DNA from: Pseudomonadota bacterium
GTDB taxonomy: Bacteria > Pseudomonadota > Alphaproteobacteria > Acetobacterales > Acetobacteraceae
Direction: 5' to 3'
Length of the DNA stretch: 5,634 nt
Assembly (NCBI GenBank): GCA_021779655.1
Contig: JAJYAF010000171.1
Location: forward strand, 1 to 5,634
Positions 1 through 4,379 of this stretch are shown here, piece after piece. The stretch's first letter is position 1. Each line of letters begins with the position of its first letter. Below the pieces are notes generated by a model. That model was given only the letters and a program-made list of their open reading frames with translations. It had not been told where the DNA came from and did not search any database. The position numbers were made by a program, and so were the translations under genes.

Positions 1-40
1 CGCCAAAAATCGCCAAGCGGTGCGAACCGCCAAAATCGCC
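1..40. repeat. Short direct repeat flanking a 5-bp hairpin
   Basis: CGCCAAAAATCGCC (1-14) recurs with one A fewer as CGCCAAAATCGCC (28-40). Between and overlapping them is a perfect 5-bp inverted repeat, GCGGT (17-21) and ACCGC (26-30), around a GCGA tetraloop. The unit is cut by the window edge, so more copies may lie outside. It lies about 130 bases beyond the 3' end of tRNA-Trp on the minus strand. There is no T-tract to make it a convincing terminator. The role is unknown. Confidence 0.35.
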
Positions 41-171
41 TCGTCATCCACTGGCGCCCGAGCGTTTCCAGCTCGCCGGCGCCCATCCCAATGTTCCGTC
101 TCAACTATTGCCGGGCAACCTGCGGGACCAGGCATTCCGCATGATCCTCGTGTCGCTCGAAGGCCGCCGGA

Positions 172-248
172 TGGCAGGGGCGGAGGGTCTCGAACTCTCA
201 ACCTCCGGTTTTGGAGACCGGCGCTCTAGCCAATTGAGCTACGCCCCT
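172..248 (-). tRNA. tRNA-Trp (anticodon CCA)
   Basis: Read on the minus strand this folds as a full cloverleaf. The 7-bp acceptor stem is AGGGGCG with CGCCCCT, followed by discriminator G and an encoded CCA end (172-174). The D arm is GCTC/GAGC. The anticodon stem is CCGGT/ACCGG with loop CTCCAAA, giving anticodon CCA at 212-214 for tryptophan. The T loop is TTCGAGA. The body is 74 nt, 77 with CCA. The T stem (GAGAG/CCCTC) contains one A-C mismatch, between 196 and 186, where bacterial tRNA-Trp usually pairs. In many proteobacteria tRNA-Trp lies just upstream of secE-nusG. The 171 bases left of it show no recognisable secE start, so that linkage is either further left or absent. Confidence 0.96.
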
Positions 249-269
249 ATCCGACCAGCGCAAGGCGGC

Positions 270-298
270 GTTCCACACGTTACCATCCGCCCTGTCAA
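270..298 (-). promoter_or_regulatory. Probable sigma-70 promoter of tRNA-Trp
   Basis: On the minus strand a perfect -35 hexamer TTGACA (298-293), preceded by C as in the alphaproteobacterial CTTGAC box, is followed after 17 bp by a weak -10, TGGAAC (275-270). Transcription would start near 263, about 15 nt before the mature tRNA 5' end, which is normal for a tRNA leader. The -35 box and geometry support the call; the poor -10 limits confidence. Confidence 0.5.
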
Positions 299-345
299 GA
301 GCATAGCCGGCGCCTGATGGGGGGAAGCCGGTGTCGGCGATCATA

Positions 346-374
346 CCCGCCCCGCTCGCTCTTGCGGGGGCGGG
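346..374. other. Very GC-rich hairpin between the two tRNA genes
   Basis: CCCGCCCCGC (346-355) pairs with the G-rich run at 364-374, giving a 10-bp stem with one bulged G (370) and an 8-nt loop, TCGCTCTT. An alternative register pairs 349-355 with 370-376. On the plus strand it is followed by CAACCTTATTAT, which is T-rich but not a run of T. It could be a terminator for plus-strand transcription arriving from the left, or an element within the tRNA-Gly promoter, which it overlaps. Confidence 0.4.
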
Positions 375-387
375 GCAACCTTATTAT
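361..387 (+). promoter_or_regulatory. Possible promoter of tRNA-Gly
   Basis: TATTAT at 382-387 matches the sigma-70 -10 consensus in five of six positions. It ends 13 bases before the tRNA 5' end, so a start near 394 would leave a short leader. The best -35 is CTTGCG (361-366), in the CTTG style of alphaproteobacteria but with a 15-bp spacer, which is short. The proposed -35 falls at the loop and right arm of the GC-rich hairpin. Confidence 0.35.
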
Positions 388-400
388 CAAGCGAAATAGC

Positions 401-476
401 GCGGACGTAGCTCAGCTGGTAGAGCTTCAGATTTCCAATCTGAATGTCGCGAGTTCGAACCTCGTCGTCCGCTCCA
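401..476 (+). tRNA. tRNA-Gly (anticodon TCC)
   Basis: The acceptor stem is GCGGACG with CGTCCGC, discriminator T and an encoded CCA (474-476). The D arm is GCTC/GAGC with AGCTGGTA in the loop. The anticodon stem is TCAGA/TCTGA with loop TTTCCAA, giving anticodon TCC at 434-436, which reads GGA and GGG glycine codons. The T arm is GCGAG/CTCGT with loop TTCGAAC. All stems pair, with one G-T wobble at the base of the T stem. It is divergent from tRNA-Trp, with 152 bases between them, so the two are separate transcription units. A reading frame that runs open through this gene is fortuitous. Confidence 0.97.
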
Positions 477-605
477 CCGTCGCTCCTTGCGCGGGCCAAA
501 GCAACCTGCTGAAAATATTGCATATCTCGGCTTCCGGTTGCGCCTCTGGGGCAGGTGCAACACTGGCGCGTCGCCGGGTTTGCCAGCACTGCGGTTGCCT
601 GTGGC

Positions 606-639
606 GCCTCTGTACACGGCCTGAAACGGCAACAGAGGC
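606..639 (+). other. Inverted repeat in leader
   Basis: GCCTCTGT (606-613) and ACAGAGGC (632-639) form a perfect 8-bp inverted repeat around an 18-nt loop. There is no T-tract after it. It could be a regulator half-site pair or a weak RNA hairpin in the transcript leading to the CoA-transferase genes. The left arm lies in a partly duplicated segment: GGTTGC with GCGCCTCTG occurs near 537-551 and again near 593-612. Confidence 0.3.
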
Positions 640-740
640 TTGGACAAGAAGAATAAATCCCGTAAACCATGCGGGACGAACACCCGGACACCAAAGCAAG
701 TCGTGTGTATCCATCCGGGATAAACAGCCGGAAACGGCGC

Positions 741-762
741 CCGTGGGCGGCTCCGCCCGCGG
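741..762 (+). other. Strong 9-bp GC hairpin just upstream of the ribosome binding site
   Basis: CCGTGGGCG (741-749) pairs with CGCCCGCGG (754-762) around a GCTC tetraloop, with one T-G wobble (744 with 759). It ends eight bases before the Shine-Dalgarno sequence of the CoA-transferase alpha gene. No T-run follows, so termination is unlikely. It may shape the 5' end of the message, stabilise it, or influence ribosome access. Confidence 0.45.
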
Positions 763-770
763 CAGGACGC

Positions 771-776
771 GGAGGA
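771..776 (+). promoter_or_regulatory. Shine-Dalgarno site that selects the GTG start
   Basis: GGAGGA lies five bases before the GTG codon at 782. The next in-frame candidate, ATG at 797, has only GAGGTGG (779-785) at a long 11-base spacing, so the GTG is preferred. Confidence 0.6.
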
Positions 777-781
777 ACGAG

Positions 782-1696
782 GTGGCAAGACAAAATATGA
801 ATATCCGGCCGGATCTGCCGGAAGTGCCGAGACGGCGCTCCAAGGTCGGAACGCTGGAGGAAGCGGCCGCGATGATAACCGATGGTTGCCAGCTGGCCTT
901 CGGCGGCATCCATTCGCATAACGGCCCAATGGCGCTTATCCGCCAGATCATCCGCCAGAAAACCAGGCGGCTACACCTTATTCCCAACGTTTCCGCCGGC
1001 ATGCCGGCGGATATCCTGATCGGTGCCGGTTGCGTGGACACGGTAACCGTTTGTTACATCGGCCTTGAACATCTCGGCTTCGCCCCGCGCTTCCGCAAGG
1101 CTGCCGAGGCGGGCCGCATCAAGATCATCGATGGCGACGAAATTTACTATGTGCTCGGGCTGAAGGCCGGCGCCGTCGGCCTGCCTTTCGTACCTTACCC
1201 GCCCGGCCATGAAGCCCGGGACAACCCGAAATACGAAAAGACCTATGCGCGCACAACCGACCCCTATACCGGCCGGGAAATCATCGTCTCGCCGGCGATC
1301 CGTCCGGATGTCGCCATTCTGCATGCCGCGAAATGTGACCCTTACGGCAATGTGGTCCATCTCGGCTCGGTCGTCGCCGACGATCTGCTGGCCAAGGCAG
1401 CGACTCACACGATCGTTACCTGCGAGGAGATTGTAACCAACGATTCGATTCGCGCCGATCCGCGTCTCACCACCATCCCCGGTCATTACGTGGATATGGT
1501 GGTGAAGGTGCCCTACGGGGCGCATCCGCTCTCCTGCCATGGTGTCTATAACCATGACGAGGAACATATAAAGGCATATCGCGACGCCGATATCAGCCAG
1601 TATCTCGCCGAACACGTGTTCGGCGTGAATACCCACGCGGAATACCTCGAAAAATTCGGAATCGAACGCCTCTTGGATTTGCGAGAGAGCATTTGA
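782..1696 (+). CDS. Class I CoA-transferase-fold enzyme, alpha subunit (GctA/IpdA-like)
   Basis: A 304-residue protein of the family I CoA-transferase alpha-subunit fold, close in character to glutaconate CoA-transferase subunit A and to IpdA, the alpha subunit of the steroid ring-cleaving CoA-thioester hydrolase. Seen in the sequence: a glycine-rich strand-turn with GGIHSHNGPMALIRQII (41-57), IGLEHLGFAPRFRKAAEAG (93-111), LGLKAGAVGLPFVPYP (125-140), and CDPYGNVVHLGS (185-196), all typical of the group. It has no signal peptide or membrane segment, so it should be cytoplasmic. Length fits the family (about 290-320). The start is taken at GTG 782 because of its Shine-Dalgarno site; ATG 797 would shorten it by five residues. 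It partners with the next gene: the beta subunit starts 14 bases after this stop, and its Shine-Dalgarno site overlaps the stop codon. By family knowledge the active site forms at the alpha-beta interface. The substrate is unknown; a general acyl-CoA:acid CoA-transferase remains possible. Confidence 0.88.
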   Translation: MARQNMNIRPDLPEVPRRRSKVGTLEEAAAMITDGCQLAFGGIHSHNGPMALIRQIIRQKTRRLHLIPNVSAGMPADILIGAGCVDTVTVCYIGLEHLGFAPRFRKAAEAGRIKIIDGDEIYYVLGLKAGAVGLPFVPYPPGHEARDNPKYEKTYARTTDPYTGREIIVSPAIRPDVAILHAAKCDPYGNVVHLGSVVADDLLAKAATHTIVTCEEIVTNDSIRADPRLTTIPGHYVDMVVKVPYGAHPLSCHGVYNHDEEHIKAYRDADISQYLAEHVFGVNTHAEYLEKFGIERLLDLRESI

Positions 1697-1702
1697 GGAG
1701 GG
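1696..1702 (+). promoter_or_regulatory. Shine-Dalgarno site overlapping the alpha-subunit stop codon
   Basis: AGGAGGG begins on the last base of the TGA that ends the alpha gene and lies eight bases before the ATG at 1711. This supports translational coupling of the two subunits and rules against the in-frame TTG at 1693, which lies upstream of the site. Confidence 0.75.
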
Positions 1703-1710
1703 ATGTCATA

Positions 1711-2532
1711 ATGACCGAAACGAATCCGGCTCCCGCCTGCTCCACGGGCGAGATCATGACGACGGCGATTGCCCGTCAGATGGGTCAGCACAACGGCGAC
1801 TGGGCCGCCGTCGGCGCATATTCCCAGCTTCCCATGGCGGCGATGAAGCTCGCGCGCATGCTGTACGCACCCGATCTCTGGTGGCTCGCGGGCGGCGGCG
1901 GCGCGATCAACTCCACCTCGAAACTCGTGCAGTCCACTTCCGACCATCGGGTTCTGCGGGGGGCTGAATACATCATGAACATGGAGGACATCGTCGATAT
2001 CGAAATGTGGCGTTTCACCCGCGGCCGCGAAAAGGTGGTGGGCGTCGTGGGCGGCATCCAGATCGATCGACAGGGTAGTTGCAACATGGTGGCGGTTGGC
2101 GATTACCATCACCCGAGGGTGCGTGGCGTCGGGACCGTCGGCCTTGCCTTCGGCGTCTCGTTCTCGCTCGTCTATTTCTTCACCATGCACCACAACCGGC
2201 AGGTTTTCGTCGAGAAGGTCGATTTCATCTCCTCGGTCGGTCACACTGAAGGGCGAAGGCAATTCGTCCCGCCCGCCTCACTGGGGCCGCAACTCGTCTT
2301 CACGCCACTCGGCATCTTCGATTTCTGCCCCGAGGGCGAAACGAAACGGATGCGGGTGAAGTCCCTGCACCCGGGTGTCACACTCGAGGAAGTTCGGGAC
2401 AAAACCGGATTCGACCTGGCGGTCCCGGAGACGATCGGCGAGACCGCGGCTCCGACTCCGACCGAATTATCCTTAATCCGTGACGTAATCGACCCCGACG
2501 GCATTCTTCGCACGCTGCGGATCACGCGTTGA
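1711..2532 (+). CDS. Class I CoA-transferase-fold enzyme, beta subunit (GctB/IpdB-like, no canonical catalytic Glu)
   Basis: A 273-residue beta-subunit partner of the preceding gene. Family signs: YAPDLWWLAGGGGAIN (52-67), a GVVGGIQIDRQGSCN segment (111-125), FVEKVDFISSVGH (166-178), and a C-terminal block with LHPGVTLEEVRDKTGFD (219-235) and LIRDVIDPDGILR (255-267), which is characteristic of the GctB/IpdB group. Classical class I beta subunits carry the acyl-accepting glutamate in an E-x-G or S-E-N-G motif shortly after the APxL segment. Here the corresponding stretch reads LAGGGGAIN (59-67) with no glutamate. In IpdAB the same absence goes with hydrolytic ring cleavage of a steroid-derived CoA thioester, so the pair may be a hydrolase rather than a transferase. 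That is inference; the substrate is not shown. Predicted soluble. ATG 1711 is chosen for its strong Shine-Dalgarno site. A hairpin 33 bases after the stop may end the transcript. Confidence 0.87.
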   Translation: MTETNPAPACSTGEIMTTAIARQMGQHNGDWAAVGAYSQLPMAAMKLARMLYAPDLWWLAGGGGAINSTSKLVQSTSDHRVLRGAEYIMNMEDIVDIEMWRFTRGREKVVGVVGGIQIDRQGSCNMVAVGDYHHPRVRGVGTVGLAFGVSFSLVYFFTMHHNRQVFVEKVDFISSVGHTEGRRQFVPPASLGPQLVFTPLGIFDFCPEGETKRMRVKSLHPGVTLEEVRDKTGFDLAVPETIGETAAPTPTELSLIRDVIDPDGILRTLRITR

Positions 2533-2565
2533 TCCCGCGGCCCGAACGCGCCCGCAATGCACTGG

Positions 2566-2585
2566 CGATCGCTAGCGAGCGATCG
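2566..2585 (+). terminator. Perfect hairpin after the CoA-transferase pair, possible terminator
   Basis: CGATCGCT (2566-2573) and AGCGATCG (2578-2585) form a perfect 8-bp stem around AGCG. It begins 33 bases after the beta-subunit stop. No T-tract follows, so it is not a classical Rho-independent terminator. It may stabilise the 3' end of the message or act as a DNA operator. Confidence 0.4.
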
Positions 2586-2639
2586 GGTCAGGTTGACGCG
2601 ACCATGCGCCAATCTCACCCGTGAATCGGCTGCTAAAAG

Positions 2640-2695
2640 TTTGATTTATAGCGTGATTTTCGTTTCAAACAACCCCGCTATTCAAATTTGAAACG
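2640..2695 (+). promoter_or_regulatory. AT-rich promoter/operator region with nested inverted repeats
   Basis: This stretch is far more AT-rich than its surroundings and sits 51 bases before the synthetase start. It holds three overlapping symmetries. CGTTTCAAA (2661-2669) and TTTGAAACG (2687-2695) form a perfect 9-bp inverted repeat with a 17-bp gap. TTCAAATTTGAA (2681-2692) is a perfect 12-bp palindrome. TTTGA...TAGCG (2640-2653) mirrors CGCTA...TCAAA (2676-2686) with a three-base offset. Repeated TTTGA/TCAAA half-sites suggest binding of a dimeric repressor, for example of the TetR, MarR or GntR type common beside acyl-CoA genes; no regulator gene is in view. No -35/-10 pair could be placed with confidence. 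Confidence 0.5.
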
Positions 2696-2733
2696 ACCAC
2701 GCTCCAGCTAATACCCCCGGCAACAAGGGGCAA

Positions 2734-2740
2734 AAGGAGG
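2734..2740 (+). promoter_or_regulatory. Shine-Dalgarno site of the acyl-CoA synthetase gene
   Basis: AAGGAGG lies five bases before ATG 2746, and the match to the 16S rRNA tail is near perfect. It favours ATG 2746 over the in-frame ATG at 2758. Confidence 0.75.
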
Positions 2741-2745
2741 GTAGG

Positions 2746-4332
2746 ATGACTGAAACCATGCGCGATATCTTCCAATGGGGATTCCAGCACGCCGATCCTC
2801 GGCGGACTGCTCTGGTCGACCCGGCGCAGGGGCTGAGAATCGATTTCGGCGATTTGCGCGAACGCGCGACCCGGCTCGCCGCGGCATTATTGCAGCGCGG
2901 GTTAAGGCATGGCGACCGGGTACTTCTCATGCTTCACAACTGCGCCCAGTATCTGGAAATCGATATCGCGCTGGCGCTGGCCGGGCTGGTGCGGGTGCCG
3001 GTGATGTTCGCCTCGACCGATTCCGAATTCGAACACTACACCCGCCATAGCGAGGCCCGGGCTATTTTCTACCAAAAGGAACGCGGCGAGCGGACGCGCG
3101 CGCTACATGCCGCGGGCAGGCTTCCCGTGTCGCTGCTGATCTGCGTGGATGGCGAGGACCCATCTCCCGCGCTCTCCTACGAAGGGATAATCGCCGCCGC
3201 TTCGGACCTGCCGCGCCTCGAACCGTTGGCCGGCGATGACCTTTATGGAATCCGTTACACCGCGGGGACCACCGGGGCCGGCAAAGGGGTGGTGCACACG
3301 CATGCAGGCTGGGGGCAGGCGATTACCTTGCCGATTCGCACCGCCAATATCGGCCGGTATATCCGCCCGGGGCAGGAAACGCTGTTAACCTTGCACCCGC
3401 TCTCCCATGCAGCCGGATTCGATATACAGCGATATTTCGTCTGCGGAGCGACAAATGTTGTGCTGAACGGGATTGACGCAACTGCCGTCTTCGAGGCGGT
3501 CTCCCGCGAAGCCGTGACGGCTGTTTTCATGGTCCCAACCGGTATTAACAAGCTGATCTCCGCTCCCGAGATCGACGGATACGACCTGAGCTCACTGACA
3601 ACGGTATATTACGGCGCTTCCCCCATGCCGCAAGGCGTGCTGCGGCGCGCAATCGCCCGGCTCGGCCAAATCTTTGTGCAGTTCTACGGATCGAGCGAGA
3701 CGCCGGAATTTTCGACGATTCTTCACAAGCATGAGCACGATATAGAGGCAACGGACGGCGGCCGCCGCCTCGATTCGGCGGGCCGGCCCGCGCTTGGCGT
3801 GCAGATCAAGATCGTCGGGGCCGGCGGGGCCAGCCTCCCTGCCGGAGAGAGCGGCGAGATCTGCCTCAAATCCCCGGCGATGATGCAACGATACCTCAAA
3901 AACCCCGAGTTGACCCAACAGCGCATGGTCGACGGTTGGTTTCACCAGGGAGATATCGGCTGCCTTGACCAGGACGGATTCCTCTACATCCTCGATCGCA
4001 AGGAGGACATGATCATCACTGGAGGGTTCAACGTCTATCCGGCCGAGGTCGAGAGCTGCCTATCCCGTCATCCGGACATCCGCGAAGTCTGCGTGTTCGG
4101 CATTCCCGACGAACGGTGGGGTGAGACGATCAAGGCCGCGATCGTGCCTGCCCAGGGTGCGGCGCTGGATCTCGACCAGATCCTCGAATGGTGCATGCAG
4201 GCTATGCCATCCTATAAAAAGCCGACCTCGATCGACGTGGTCGAGGAAATTCCGTCAAGTCCCGCGGGCAAGCCGCTGCGGCGATTGCTGCGCCAGCCCT
4301 ACTGGGCGGGTAAAAGCCGCCAGGTTTCCTGA
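2746..4332 (+). CDS. AMP-forming acyl-CoA synthetase (adenylate-forming superfamily)
   Basis: A 528-residue acyl-CoA ligase that would convert a carboxylic acid, ATP and CoA to acyl-CoA, AMP and diphosphate. The ANL-superfamily motifs appear in order: P-loop YTAGTTGAGKGVVHTH (171-186), HPLSHAAG (217-224), YYGASPMP (288-295), YGSSE (314-318), GWFHQGD with the ribose-binding Asp403, the hinge DRKEDMIITGGFNVYPAEVE (417-436), and a C-terminal PAGK with the catalytic lysine Lys509. Length is normal for the family. Several motifs depart from consensus: the P-loop has Ala and Gly where Ser and Pro are usual, YGSSE replaces YGxTE, and HQGD replaces HTGD. The essential Lys, Glu and Asp are retained, so activity is likely. 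It is soluble, with no signal peptide. The gene has its own leader with inverted repeats, 213 bases after the beta subunit, so it may be a separate transcription unit. The substrate cannot be read from the sequence; fatty, aromatic or steroid-side-chain acids are all possible. Confidence 0.92.
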   Translation: MTETMRDIFQWGFQHADPRRTALVDPAQGLRIDFGDLRERATRLAAALLQRGLRHGDRVLLMLHNCAQYLEIDIALALAGLVRVPVMFASTDSEFEHYTRHSEARAIFYQKERGERTRALHAAGRLPVSLLICVDGEDPSPALSYEGIIAAASDLPRLEPLAGDDLYGIRYTAGTTGAGKGVVHTHAGWGQAITLPIRTANIGRYIRPGQETLLTLHPLSHAAGFDIQRYFVCGATNVVLNGIDATAVFEAVSREAVTAVFMVPTGINKLISAPEIDGYDLSSLTTVYYGASPMPQGVLRRAIARLGQIFVQFYGSSETPEFSTILHKHEHDIEATDGGRRLDSAGRPALGVQIKIVGAGGASLPAGESGEICLKSPAMMQRYLKNPELTQQRMVDGWFHQGDIGCLDQDGFLYILDRKEDMIITGGFNVYPAEVESCLSRHPDIREVCVFGIPDERWGETIKAAIVPAQGAALDLDQILEWCMQAMPSYKKPTSIDVVEEIPSSPAGKPLRRLLRQPYWAGKSRQVS

Positions 4333-4355
4333 AGCGCTCAAGGCGGGTCTGAAAC

Positions 4356-4371
4356 TCCGGCCCTGGCCGGA
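4356..4371. terminator. Small hairpin between convergent genes, possible bidirectional terminator
   Basis: TCCGGC (4356-4361) and GCCGGA (4366-4371) pair around CCTG in the 47-base gap between the two convergent stop codons. AGCGC (4333-4337) and GCGCT (4376-4380) could close an outer stem. There is no T-tract on either strand, so the call rests mainly on position. Confidence 0.4.
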
Positions 4372-4379
4372 AGCCGCGC

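Larger units (their letters stand above)
477..781 (+). other. Gene-free leader between tRNA-Gly and the CoA-transferase pair
   Basis: About 300 bases with no credible gene. The downstream reading frame is open through here and through tRNA-Gly, but its translation is arginine- and cysteine-rich, resembles no known protein and has no start with a ribosome binding site. The stretch contains two notable hairpins, annotated separately, and a weaker one: TCCCGT (658-663) with GCGGGA (671-676). No clear promoter could be placed, although one for the CoA-transferase pair is expected here. No obvious repeat of the tRNA-Gly 3' end is present. Confidence 0.6.

Noticed and set aside
1..135. Minus-strand frame open from ATG at 135 to the left edge
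   Set aside because: It has only 45 codons in view, no convincing ribosome binding site, and a translation that matches no family I recognise. It also runs through the short repeat, so it cannot be supported as a gene.
317..781. Long in-frame extension of the CoA-transferase alpha subunit back to 317
   Set aside because: It would read through the complete tRNA-Gly gene, gives low-complexity arginine-rich sequence unlike the family, and has no start with a ribosome binding site. The family length fits a start at 782 or 797.
401..781. tRNA-Gly as an integration site for a genomic island
   Set aside because: No integrase gene and no repeat of the tRNA 3' end were seen in the window, and base composition does not shift at this boundary.
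669..800. 43-codon leader frame whose TGA overlaps ATG 797 (ATGA), possible coupled leader peptide
   Set aside because: There is no Shine-Dalgarno sequence before ATG 669, and the composition looks like chance translation of GC-rich DNA. It would only matter if ATG 797 were the true start.
1693..1710. TTG start at 1693 for the beta subunit
   Set aside because: It lies upstream of, and runs through, the Shine-Dalgarno sequence that properly serves ATG 1711.
971..2262. Long minus-strand open frames antisense to the CoA-transferase pair
   Set aside because: These are typical shadows of GC-rich coding DNA. Their translations show no domain motifs, and the plus-strand frames have clear family signatures.
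2565..2572. GCGATCGC octamer resembling the cyanobacterial HIP1 repeat
   Set aside because: It occurs as part of a simple hairpin, and nothing else suggests a cyanobacterium. The match is most likely a coincidence.
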